This document shows positions 52,900 through 61,107 of a stretch of DNA of 64,000 nucleotides, piece after piece. A model generated the notes under the pieces. It did not search any database and was not told the origin of the DNA. It saw only the letters and a program-made list of their open reading frames with translations. Position numbers and translations under genes: made by a program. Source of the stretch: Microbacterium testaceum (GTDB lineage: Bacteria; Actinomycetota; Actinomycetes; Actinomycetales; Microbacteriaceae). The stretch covers positions 185,635 to 249,634 of the forward strand of contig NZ_BJML01000004.1 of assembly GCF_006539145.1 (NCBI RefSeq). Direction: 5' to 3'. Numbering within the stretch: position 1 is the stretch's first letter; each line of letters opens with the position of its first letter.

Positions 52900-53373
52900 A
52901 TGAGCAAGCTCGACGCGGTCGACCTCGACCTGCTCCGCGCCCTGTCCGCCGACCCGCGCGCCACCGTCGTCGCGCTCGCCGAGAAACTCGGACTCTCCCG
53001 CAACACCGTCCAGGCGCGCATGAGCCGCCTGGAACGCGGGGGCGTCTTCCTCTCGTACGAACGCACCCTGTCGGCGGAGGCCCTCGGCTTCCCGATCGAG
53101 GCGTTCCTTCAGGTGACGGTGCGCCAGACCGAGCTGCCGGCCATCCGTGCCGAGCTCGCCAAGGTGCCCGAGGTGCTGCAGGCGCACGGCCTCAGCGGAC
53201 AGGTCGACCTGCTCGTGCGGGTCGCGTGCCGCGACACCCAACACCTGTTCGACACCGACGCCCGCATCCTCGCGATCGAGGGTGTCGAACGCACCGAGAC
53301 CTCGCTCGTCATGGGCGAGGTCATCGGCTATCGCGTCGGCCCGCTGATGCAGCTGGCGCGCGAGGAGATCTAG
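52900..53373 (+). CDS. Lrp/AsnC-family regulator, probable bkd regulator
   Basis: 157 residues from the ATG at 52900. N-terminal AsnC helix-turn-helix ('VDLDLLRALSADPRATVVALAEKLGLSRNTVQARMSRLERGG') and a C-terminal RAM ligand domain ('VDLLVRVACRDTQHLFD'). Divergent from bkdA, like BkdR of pseudomonads, which activates bkd genes in response to branched-chain amino acids. A TAATGT box at 52886-52891 is too close for a leader, so the mRNA may be leaderless or start further up. An ATG four codons earlier is in frame. Confidence 0.88.
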   Translation: MSKLDAVDLDLLRALSADPRATVVALAEKLGLSRNTVQARMSRLERGGVFLSYERTLSAEALGFPIEAFLQVTVRQTELPAIRAELAKVPEVLQAHGLSGQVDLLVRVACRDTQHLFDTDARILAIEGVERTETSLVMGEVIGYRVGPLMQLAREEI

Positions 53374-53395
53374 CACCCTCCCGCGGGGCCCCGAC

Positions 53396-54388
53396 CTACG
53401 GCGCCGGCACCACCGGGATACTCGCCGTCTCCGCCTTCTGCTCGGTCGGGCTGCCGGCATCCATCCGCACCAGAACCACACCCACGAGGATCAGCGCGCC
53501 CCCGACGAACTGGATCGGCGCGGGCGTCTCGCCCAGCAGCAGCCACGCGAACCCGAGCGCGAACAGCACCTCGCTGAGGCCCACGAACGACGCGAGCCGC
53601 GAACCGATCAGCGGTACGGCGATGACTCCGAGCGCGTAGCCGACGGTGGTCGCCACGGCTCCCACCCAGAGCAGGGGCAGGATGCCGGGGAGCTCGAGCC
53701 CCGCGAGCGACACGGTGATCGAGGGGGCGGCGAAAGGCAGCGCGCCGGTGAGCACCAGCACCCCCATGAGCAGCGTTCCGGTGAGCAGGCCGCCGGCGGC
53801 CAGGGCGAGGGGTGGGAGGTCGTCGCCCGCGCGCCCGGCGATGACGAAGTACGCCGCGGCGCACACCGCGGCGCAGAGCGCGAAGATCGTGCCGAGCAGG
53901 TCGAAGCGCGCTCCGCTGATGTCGACGACGAGCACCAGACCCGCCATGGCGACGACGGAGCCGATCAGCACGGCCTTCGACGGCGAGCGGCGGGTGCGCA
54001 CCCACACGGCGATGACGATGAGCACCGGCGCGATGTACTGGATGAGCAGGGCGACGGCCACGGGCATCCGCTGCATCGCCGCGAAGTAGAAGAGCTGGCA
54101 GCCGGCGACGGCGGTGAGTCCGAACGACACGATCAGCAAGCCGTGCCGGCGCACGAACCCGCGCTGGCGGCGAATCGCGCGCACGAGCGCGGGTGAGAGC
54201 AGGAGCGCCGCGAGGCCCATCCGCACGAGCAGCACCGCGCCGAGCGACCAGCCGCCGTCGAGCAGGGGTTTGACGAAGGGACCGCTCGACGAGAACGCCA
54301 GGGCCGAGGCGACGGCGATCGCGAGCCCGGTGACGGCGGTGGAACCGCGGTGGGTGGGAGGCGGGAGGGTCACGGAAGACGTGGTCAT
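53396..54388 (-). CDS. EamA/DMT-family transporter
   Basis: 330 residues with ten hydrophobic segments in two repeated EamA halves ('AVASALAFSSSGPFVKPLLDGGWSLGAVLLVRMGLAALLLSP' and 'LGTIFALCAAVCAAAYFVIAG'). Family members export amino acids or other small metabolites. It is divergent from a CGNR regulator with a 12-bp perfect inverted repeat between them, so its expression is probably controlled by that protein. Convergent with the Lrp-type gene, 22 bases apart. Confidence 0.88.
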   Translation of the reverse strand: MTTSSVTLPPPTHRGSTAVTGLAIAVASALAFSSSGPFVKPLLDGGWSLGAVLLVRMGLAALLLSPALVRAIRRQRGFVRRHGLLIVSFGLTAVAGCQLFYFAAMQRMPVAVALLIQYIAPVLIVIAVWVRTRRSPSKAVLIGSVVAMAGLVLVVDISGARFDLLGTIFALCAAVCAAAYFVIAGRAGDDLPPLALAAGGLLTGTLLMGVLVLTGALPFAAPSITVSLAGLELPGILPLLWVGAVATTVGYALGVIAVPLIGSRLASFVGLSEVLFALGFAWLLLGETPAPIQFVGGALILVGVVLVRMDAGSPTEQKAETASIPVVPAP

Positions 54389-54397
54389 GCGGGCCTG

Positions 54398-54432
54398 CTG
54401 TCACGAGTGAAGGGGGTTTACACTCGTGACAG
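54398..54432. promoter_or_regulatory. Inverted-repeat operator between EamA exporter and CGNR regulator
   Basis: CTGTCACGAGTG (54398-54409) and CACTCGTGACAG (54421-54432) are exact 12-base complements with an 11-base spacer. A third related half-site, ATTCGTGACACA, lies at 54469-54480 inside the regulator's first codons. Half-site centres of the perfect pair are 23 bases apart. Confidence 0.7.
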
Positions 54433-54459
54433 TACGGCCTCGACCTGTCAGGAGTCAAC

Positions 54460-55020
54460 GTGGTCTTCATTCGTGACACAGAACTCGTGCTGCGCGCCGC
54501 CGTCGAGCTCGTCAACACCCTGCCCCACACGGAGGTCAGCGGGGTCGACACCCTCGTCGACGCTTCCACTCTCGAGGCCTTCACCGAGACCCACGGCTAC
54601 ACCGGCTCGCGCACGCGCGACGCTCGCGAGCTGACCGCCGTGCGCGGCATCCGGCCCCGGCTGCTCGCGCTGTGGAGTGCGGATCGCGACGGGGCCGTCC
54701 CCCTGGTCAACGCGATGCTCGCCGACGGGCGGGCGCTCCCCCAGCTCGTGCGTCACGACGGCCTCGACTGGCACATCCACGCGAGCGACCCCGCGGATCC
54801 TCTCGCGACCCGCATCCTCGTCGAGACGGCCCTCGCGTTCGTCGACGTCATCCGCGCCGACGAGTACGACCGCGTGCGCGTGTGCGACGCCGACGATTGC
54901 AACGGCGTCTACGTCGACTTCTCGAAGAACGGTTCGAAGCGCTACTGCGACGCCGGCAACTGCGGCAACCGCATGAACGTCAACGCGTACCGCAAACGCA
55001 GGGCGGACGCTCCGGCATGA
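54460..55020 (+). CDS. CGNR zinc-finger regulator (ABATE domain)
   Basis: 186 residues. N-terminal ABATE region (about 1-135) and C-terminal zinc knuckle with 'CDADDC' and 'CDAGNCGNRMNVNAYRKRR', including the exact CGNR signature. GTG start with AGGAG five bases upstream. The divergent EamA exporter and the inverted repeat between them suggest that it senses the exported compound. A second, more diverged member of the family sits at 23.4 kb in the same kind of arrangement. Confidence 0.88.
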   Translation: MVFIRDTELVLRAAVELVNTLPHTEVSGVDTLVDASTLEAFTETHGYTGSRTRDARELTAVRGIRPRLLALWSADRDGAVPLVNAMLADGRALPQLVRHDGLDWHIHASDPADPLATRILVETALAFVDVIRADEYDRVRVCDADDCNGVYVDFSKNGSKRYCDAGNCGNRMNVNAYRKRRADAPA

Positions 55021-55047
55021 GGCCGTCCTGATCCTGATCGAGCAGGC

Positions 55048-55920
55048 CTACTGCACGAACTCCCGGATCGCGGATGCCGCGGCCTCCGGCGTCTCGTAGT
55101 GGATCAGGTGCCCGACCTCGGGGATCTCGACGAGCCGCGCGTCCGGGAACAGGGTCGCCAGGTGGCGCTCGGCCTCGATGGGCGTGATGTCGTCCTTCTC
55201 GGCCGCGATGAGCAGGGTGGGCTGCGCGATGCGCGGGGCGAACTCGCGCACGTCGTGCGAGACGCTCGTGACGAAGGCCTCGTGCAGCACGTCGCGGTCG
55301 GCGAAGCGTGAGAAGTACTCGTCGTGCTGCTCGTGCACGAAACGGCGCAGGTCGGGGTCGCGGGTCTTGGCCATGGCGTTGCTCATGACGCGCACGATGA
55401 GGCCGTTGCGCAGCAGTGCGTCGCCGAGGGCACGCGGCAGCTTGGCCCCCGCCAGGTAATAGAACACGGCGAGGCGGGTGAGGATCCCGCGCGGCCCCTC
55501 GAGCGCGGGCGCTCCGATCGGATTCACGAGGACGAGTTTCGGCGTCGACAGCCCGCCCGCCACCGCCGCGGACGACACGATCGAACCGAACGAGTGGCCG
55601 AGCACGATGGCATCCGGAGCGACCTCTTCGACGAACGCGCGCAGCCACGCGGCGTAGGTGTCGAGATCATGGGGGCGGCCGACCAACGGCGCGGTCTCGC
55701 CGAATCCCGGGAGGTCGGGAGAGATGACGCGGATGCCGGGAAGATGCGCGACCACCGGATCGAGCCCGTGGTGCTCACCGCGGAAGCCGTGCACCGCGAC
55801 GATCGTCGTCTCGGCGTCGTCGTCGCCGTAGACCCAGTACGCCGTCGTCCCCCCGAGAACACCGGCCTCGCGCCGCACGACGGGGATCTGGGCGAGTCGT
55901 TCGGCGTAGGGGTTCGGCAT
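55048..55920 (-). CDS. Alpha/beta hydrolase
   Basis: 290 residues. 'VAVHGFRGEHHGLDPVVAHL' (oxyanion region), nucleophile elbow 'VLGHSFGSIVSS', acid in 'AAEKDDITPIEAE' and His in 'PEVGHLIHYE'. A lid region of ~70 residues follows the elbow. Substrate unknown; fits proline iminopeptidase/haloalkane dehalogenase-like esterases. It borders the low-G+C defence-like unit on its 5' side. Confidence 0.87.
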   Translation of the reverse strand: MPNPYAERLAQIPVVRREAGVLGGTTAYWVYGDDDAETTIVAVHGFRGEHHGLDPVVAHLPGIRVISPDLPGFGETAPLVGRPHDLDTYAAWLRAFVEEVAPDAIVLGHSFGSIVSSAAVAGGLSTPKLVLVNPIGAPALEGPRGILTRLAVFYYLAGAKLPRALGDALLRNGLIVRVMSNAMAKTRDPDLRRFVHEQHDEYFSRFADRDVLHEAFVTSVSHDVREFAPRIAQPTLLIAAEKDDITPIEAERHLATLFPDARLVEIPEVGHLIHYETPEAAASAIREFVQ

Positions 55921-56041
55921 GCGTCGAGTCTACGAGGGGGGTCGGACGCAGCACATGCCGCGTCCGAATGCTTGCGCAATTCCGAAGTCCATCGGTACAA
56001 GGTGCTCGCAAATCGCGGCGAGACTAGTACAGTCTGAGCCC

Positions 56042-57619
56042 ATGCCCTTAAGCGACGATCTGCTCGACCGGCTCGACCTGCAATCCGCGGTGAATTTGGA
56101 ACTTTCGATGTCGAATCGACTCATGCCAAGAAGGCCGGACCGCCTTGCTCTCGCAGCCAAGGCGGCTCAGGTGAAACACCTACTGCGAAATAAATTCCAG
56201 AAAGACGAGATCGGTTCTGCAGCAGATTTAATCTTCGTAGACAAGAACCGTCGGGGACGCCGACCCATTAGCGAGATGGGCCTGCCCGACAGGGTACTTT
56301 TCCGCGCACTAGTTTCACTCATAGCGACCGCTATGCCAAAGAACATCGTCAATCGGATGCCAAATGAAGACTTTCGCAAGTGGCCTCTATCTGTAGAGGG
56401 GGCCCGGTACGTAAGCAAGACCGATGTGACTTCATACTATGAATACGTCGACCATGGCCTGCTCGGAAGTGAACTCGAAGCGCAAACTGGGGAAGCGCCT
56501 GCCATCGATGCCCTCATGTCCCTTCTTGAGCGTGTGATGGGGCGCAAGATGGGTCTCCCGCAAGTGCACAAATCTAGCGATATTCTCGGCGACGTGTACA
56601 TCGACGTTGTGCGAAGGAAGCTTTTACGGGCCGGTTTCGACGTCGTCACTTTCTCGGACGACTTTCGGATAGCTACACCATCCCTCTCGCAAGCAAGGAG
56701 AGCTTTGGAAAGCTGCGCACGTGAAGTACGATCGCTCGGGTTGACCCTGAACGAGAGCAAGACGTTTACGTATACGCGGGGCAATTACCAAGCGTCACTT
56801 GACGCGTTTACCATCGCTGAGGAGCGACTCTTCGATACAGATGGCGATGCCGACAATGTAGCTCGCCTGCTGTTCGCGGAGGGATACACCGACGAAACGA
56901 CAGCGGACACGGAGACTGCCAGGACACTCTCCGCAGCCTCGCCCAGGGCGGTTGCAGAGGAAGACGTTCTCGAAACCACCGATGTCAGCAGCCCAGCCGA
57001 TGTCGAGCCGCAGCAAGTAATAGCTGCTAAGCGCGCCTGGCAAGTGTGGGACGCGGAACGTCGCCTCGAGGAAACACAGCCGACGAGGGACGCAGCGATC
57101 ACCGAGAGCTTGCTCGCCCGGGCATTGCCAATTCTTGGCCGCAGCGGTTTCCGTGAGCCGTTGCGCGAGCTCTCCCTGCTACTGAGGTCTGAGCCCGCGC
57201 TATCGCCGCAGATTTGCGAATACATCATAGAACTCGGAAACACCGGCCCGTCCGCGCGAACAGCAATCCGGCGAACCCTTGATGAATTGGTGGTGGAGCG
57301 AAGCTTCAGCACCTGGCAGAAGGTATGGATTGCTGAGGCAGCGGGCACCATTCGAGCGGCCAGGAACCACCATTCTCACTACGACTGGCTCGAGAAATGC
57401 GTCCGAGAGTCAGAGGCCTCACTCGCAGCGACTTCGGCTGCCGCCCTCGGTCGACTGGGGCGAATTTCCAGCGAAATAGTGACGCCGGCCTTGGACCGAG
57501 TCGGGCCAGAGTGGCGGTCGCTCGTCTTTTGGGCTATTGCCGTTGACGACGCCGATCTAGCACGAGAAGTGGCTGAGGACCGCTTGGAGCGGCTGATACT
57601 GCAGGCAGTCACTTCGTGA
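56042..57619 (+). CDS. Reverse transcriptase with helical C-terminus (Abi/DRT-class candidate)
   Basis: 525 residues. RT palm motifs are visible: 'RRPISEMGLPDRVLFRAL' (about 73-90), motif A Asp128 in 'VSKTDVTSYYEYVDH', motif B 'GLPQVHKSSDILGDVY' (171-186), and motif C 'FSDD' with Asp206 and Asp207. The catalytic aspartates are intact. After ~290 residues the protein becomes a helical, HEAT-like region to the end, the layout of abortive-infection RTs rather than group II intron or retron RTs. No maturase or endonuclease domain. G+C is far below the neighbours. The stop overlaps the HEPN start by four bases. Proposed role: anti-phage defence. Confidence 0.82.
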   Translation: MPLSDDLLDRLDLQSAVNLELSMSNRLMPRRPDRLALAAKAAQVKHLLRNKFQKDEIGSAADLIFVDKNRRGRRPISEMGLPDRVLFRALVSLIATAMPKNIVNRMPNEDFRKWPLSVEGARYVSKTDVTSYYEYVDHGLLGSELEAQTGEAPAIDALMSLLERVMGRKMGLPQVHKSSDILGDVYIDVVRRKLLRAGFDVVTFSDDFRIATPSLSQARRALESCAREVRSLGLTLNESKTFTYTRGNYQASLDAFTIAEERLFDTDGDADNVARLLFAEGYTDETTADTETARTLSAASPRAVAEEDVLETTDVSSPADVEPQQVIAAKRAWQVWDAERRLEETQPTRDAAITESLLARALPILGRSGFREPLRELSLLLRSEPALSPQICEYIIELGNTGPSARTAIRRTLDELVVERSFSTWQKVWIAEAAGTIRAARNHHSHYDWLEKCVRESEASLAATSAAALGRLGRISSEIVTPALDRVGPEWRSLVFWAIAVDDADLAREVAEDRLERLILQAVTS

Positions 57620-58215
57620 GCTCGTCAGTTTCGAGTGAACGGGCAGAGGCCGCAGTTGGACTTTTGAACCGCGCACTGGGCCATCACAGGTTATGGAATA
57701 TGACAGCCCCCACTTTCCAGGCCTCCCGCCTGAGAAACACGAGCGGCGACGTCGAGCAGATACAGCGGCAGTCAACGCTCGTACGTTTCATATCTGTGAC
57801 TGAGGCTTTCTGCGTGGATCGATTGCTCGATCTTGCGGAGGAGCACATGGACCCAGGCTCGAATCAGATCCGTGAGCTCGTTTGGGTTAAAGCCTCTACC
57901 AACGCTGTGAGCACGTGGAAGCTCATCCAAGAGACCTACAAGAACTGGTTTGACGTGAAGGGCATTTGGGCTGAGATTGACCGACTTCTGGAAGCTCGCA
58001 ATGCCATTGCTCACGGTCTTGGTAGCCTGACCCGCACCCAACAGAAGAAGGGTGACTCCGCACGCGCTAAGATCACGGCGGCGGGCATCGCTATTGTTGG
58101 TACACAGATACAACTGACAGAGCAAGATCTCGAACGGGCACGGAATGTTTGTAGAAATCTGATCGAAGCGGTCGACAAAGGCGTGTCCAGTCATCCGCTC
58201 GCGGCGGTCGTTTGA
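57616..58215 (+). CDS. HEPN-domain protein partnered with the reverse transcriptase
   Basis: 199 residues, all-helical. The HEPN ribonuclease motif R-x4-H is present as 'RNAIAH' (Arg128, Asn129, His133) after the helix 'IWAEIDRLLEA'. The first helices ('TLVRFISVTEAFCVDRLLDLAEEH') resemble RiboL-PSP-HEPN-like or MAE_28990-like families. It starts with GTG overlapping the RT stop, so the two are made together. Predicted to cut RNA, probably as the toxic effector of the pair. A/T-rich like the RT gene. Confidence 0.75.
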   Translation: MSSSVSSERAEAAVGLLNRALGHHRLWNMTAPTFQASRLRNTSGDVEQIQRQSTLVRFISVTEAFCVDRLLDLAEEHMDPGSNQIRELVWVKASTNAVSTWKLIQETYKNWFDVKGIWAEIDRLLEARNAIAHGLGSLTRTQQKKGDSARAKITAAGIAIVGTQIQLTEQDLERARNVCRNLIEAVDKGVSSHPLAAVV

Positions 58216-58681
58216 GGACGGACCTGAATACCCGGAAACGGCTCTGCGGTGAGAGTGTTCTTGCCGTTAGCATCCCGGTTGTCATCTGCAACGCGCCGTT
58301 TAGCTTCTCGATTCTCAAGAAATAAAGCGATGCTTCACGGGATTACCCCGGTTGGCTCGCCCTCCTCTGTCATCGATCCGATCGTCATCGACAAGAAGCC
58401 GCGGCCGCCTTGATCGACCAAGTCCGGCCGATGTCCGCCGAAAACTCCGGCATCCCTCTTGCCGCGCGCCCCGTGCACCAGCACCCGCACCCACACCCGA
58501 CCACCCGGTAAGCGTGGGTGCCCGGGCATCCCGGCGTCCCTCCCGCTATGCGTCCCCTGTGACGCGGGCTGCCTTCGATCGACACGCCGCCGAAATGTGC
58601 CGCCGATACGGTGGCGATGACCCCTCCGGCGGCGTTCTTACAAGCGACGCTGCTGCATCTTCTGAACGGACGACCGTCTCA
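58216..58681. other. Intergenic region, 466 bp, no gene seen
   Basis: Bases 58216-58330 are lower in G+C and belong to the inserted block; from about 58390 composition returns to the chromosomal norm. Reading frames through it, including one continuous with the peptidase downstream, have no family-like sequence. No retron-type structured RNA or terminator could be recognised by eye. Confidence 0.5.
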
Positions 58682-61051
58682 ATGCGCAAGAAATCATCCC
58701 CACCCGCGCACGCCCTCCGTCGCCCCCTCCTGGCCCTCGGCGCCGCGGCGCTCGTGGCCGGACTGATCTCGTCAGCCGTCGCACCGGCGGTCGCGGCCGA
58801 CCCCGTCGACGGAGCACGCACCGCGGGAGACGCGATGTTCCCCAACGTCGGCAACGGCGGCTACGACGCCCTCGACTACGACATCGACCTCGCATGGACT
58901 CCCGACGCGGTACAGACCGGATCCGTCGTAGCGGGCTCCGTGGTCGCGACCTCGACCATGACCGCCCGTGCCGCCGAGCCACTGCGCAGCTTCTCGCTCG
59001 ACTTCGAGGGACTCGTGGTCGACTCCGTCACCGTCGACGGCACCCCCGCCGCCTGGCAGCGCGACAGCGATGCCGGCGCGATCCGCCACAAGCTCATCGT
59101 CACCCCCGCCTCCCCGGTCAGCGGCGAGTTCCGCGTGACGGTCGCGTACCACGGGGTCCCGCAGGCCCACGTCGACGCCGACGGATCGTACGAGGGCTGG
59201 AACGCCACGACCGACGGGTCGACCATGCTCGGTCAACCGGTCGGCAACATGACCGGATTCCCGCACAACAACACCCCGGGCGACAACGCGACCTACTCGA
59301 TCTCCCTCGATGTCCCCACGACCCTGAGCGACACGGCGGGTCAGGGGTCCGCTCCGGCCGCCGCGGTCAGCAACGGCGAGCTGCTCTCCACGACGCCGTC
59401 GGCCGACGCCACCCGCACGACGTGGGCGTGGCAGCAGACCGAGCAGATGGCATCCGAACTGCTCATCATCTCGATCGGCCGCTACGACGTCATCGAATCG
59501 ACCGTGACGCTCAGCGACGGCAGCACGATCCCGGCGTGGTCGTTCGTCGATTCGACCTCCACGACCGCGAACAAGGCGACCGTGACCAGCGCCGTGGATC
59601 AACTCGGCCCGATCATCCGCAACCTCGAGTCGATCTACGGTCCGTACCCGGGGCGCAGCGCTGGCGTCGTCGTCGACCGCGTCCCGCGCGGGATCAACTA
59701 CGCGCTCGAGACGCAGGACCGCTCGTTCTTCCCCACGCGGATCGGCTTCAGCACCCTCGTGCACGAACTCGCCCACCAGTGGTACGGGAACAACGTCTCC
59801 CCGACGACCTGGACCGACATCTGGGTCGCCGAGGGCATGGCCACCTGGTCCGAGAGCTTCTACGCCGGCAGCGACGGGTTCGGAGCAGGCACCCCCTCAC
59901 GCGAGCAGCAGTTCGACGCGTGGAGCGGCACACCGGCCGGCGACGGCGCCTGGAGCATCGCCCCGGGCGCCCAGACCGACTCCGCCTCCCTGTACGGCTA
60001 CCAGACCTATGACCGTTCGGCGCAGTTCTGGGCGGCTCTGCGCGTGGCGATCGGCGACGACGCGTTCTTCGACGTCGTGCGGCAGTGGCAGACACGCAAC
60101 GCCGGAACGAGCAAGACGGGGGCCGACCTTCTCGCGCTCGCCGAAGAACTCTCCGGCCGCGACCTGCGAGCGTTCTATCAGGACTGGATCCTGGATGCCG
60201 ACAAGCCCGCGTGGCCCGATCAGTTCACGCTCTCGCTGACGTCGTCCGCGACCGCACCGCTCGAGCGCGCCGCCACCGCGAGCTACACGCTCACGGCCGA
60301 GAACACCGGGCTGGTTCCCTTCGCCTCTGCGACCGCGACGCTCGATGTCGGCGGCATCCTGAATCGGGCCTCGATCGACTCGGCCACCCTGCCCGACGGT
60401 GTCGCCCTGACCGGCGACGACCTGGTCTGGACCATCCCCGCGACGGATCCCGGCCAGACCGCCGCGACGACGTTCGCGGCGACGGTCTTCGACGAGGCCT
60501 CGGGCGGCGCCCTGACCACCGAGGCCGCACCGAGCCTCGGCGGAACGTGCGCATCGTGCGCGAGCACTCTCGCGGTGCGGGAGTACCCGGTCGATGCGCA
60601 GGCACCGGTCATCACCGGCGACACCGCGGTGGGCTCGACGCTCACGGCCACCACCGCCGGTTGGACCGACGGCACCTCGTTCACGTACTCCTGGGCCGTC
60701 GACGGGATCTCGATCCCGGATGCCACGACCTCGACCTTCACGATCCCGCCCACCGCCGAGGGGCGTACGGTGACGGTCACCGTCACGGGCGGTCGCGCCG
60801 GCTACCTCGACCAGACGCGGACGAGCGCCCCCTTCGGACCGGTGGCCGCGGTGGCGGCTGCGTCACCCTCGGCTTCGCCGTCGGCATCGGCTCCGGCCGC
60901 GCCGCGCGCCCCCGGACAGCTCGGGGCGACCGGCTCGGAAGCGCCGATCACGGCGGCGGTGTGGGCCGCGGCCGCGCTGATCGGCGGCGCGGTGCTGTCG
61001 GTGGTCGCGGTGCGCCGTCGGCGAGTTGCGCGAGGTGAGGATTCGGTCTGA
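58682..61051 (+). CDS. Secreted, surface-anchored M1-family metallopeptidase
   Basis: 789 residues. A signal peptide ends near 'APAVAADP' (about 38). The M1 domain has the zinc site HELAHQW (His361, Glu362, His365) and Glu384 in 'WVAEGMATW', spacing HExxH-x18-E; the GxMEN-like substrate loop reads 'INYALETQD'. Then come a helical region, an Ig-like domain ('PVITGDTAVGSTLTATTAGW'), a Ser/Ala/Pro linker and a C-terminal 'LGATGS'-helix-RRRR, which looks like a sortase signal. The ATG at 58682 begins the signal peptide. It probably trims peptides outside the cell. Confidence 0.9.
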   Translation: MRKKSSPPAHALRRPLLALGAAALVAGLISSAVAPAVAADPVDGARTAGDAMFPNVGNGGYDALDYDIDLAWTPDAVQTGSVVAGSVVATSTMTARAAEPLRSFSLDFEGLVVDSVTVDGTPAAWQRDSDAGAIRHKLIVTPASPVSGEFRVTVAYHGVPQAHVDADGSYEGWNATTDGSTMLGQPVGNMTGFPHNNTPGDNATYSISLDVPTTLSDTAGQGSAPAAAVSNGELLSTTPSADATRTTWAWQQTEQMASELLIISIGRYDVIESTVTLSDGSTIPAWSFVDSTSTTANKATVTSAVDQLGPIIRNLESIYGPYPGRSAGVVVDRVPRGINYALETQDRSFFPTRIGFSTLVHELAHQWYGNNVSPTTWTDIWVAEGMATWSESFYAGSDGFGAGTPSREQQFDAWSGTPAGDGAWSIAPGAQTDSASLYGYQTYDRSAQFWAALRVAIGDDAFFDVVRQWQTRNAGTSKTGADLLALAEELSGRDLRAFYQDWILDADKPAWPDQFTLSLTSSATAPLERAATASYTLTAENTGLVPFASATATLDVGGILNRASIDSATLPDGVALTGDDLVWTIPATDPGQTAATTFAATVFDEASGGALTTEAAPSLGGTCASCASTLAVREYPVDAQAPVITGDTAVGSTLTATTAGWTDGTSFTYSWAVDGISIPDATTSTFTIPPTAEGRTVTVTVTGGRAGYLDQTRTSAPFGPVAAVAAASPSASPSASAPAAPRAPGQLGATGSEAPITAAVWAAAALIGGAVLSVVAVRRRRVARGEDSV

Positions 61052-61061
61052 CCGCTTCGGC

Positions 61062-61107
61062 GAGGACGCCCCTGCTCCCGGGTTGCCGGGGGTGGGGGCG
61101 TCTTCTC
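61062..61107 (+). terminator. Terminator after the M1 peptidase gene
   Basis: GAGGACGCCCC (61062-61072) pairs with GGGGCGTCTTC (61095-61105), with one G-T, followed by TCTC. It begins 11 bases after the stop codon. Confidence 0.55.

Noticed and set aside
56042..57619. Group II intron or retron reverse transcriptase
   Set aside because: No maturase (X) or HNH domain, no intron-like boundaries, and no msr/msd-like structured RNA could be seen next to the gene; the C-terminus is helical repeat-like.
58352..58681. In-frame upstream extension of the M1 peptidase
   Set aside because: It would bury the signal peptide and has no protein-like sequence; the ATG at 58682 begins a normal signal peptide.
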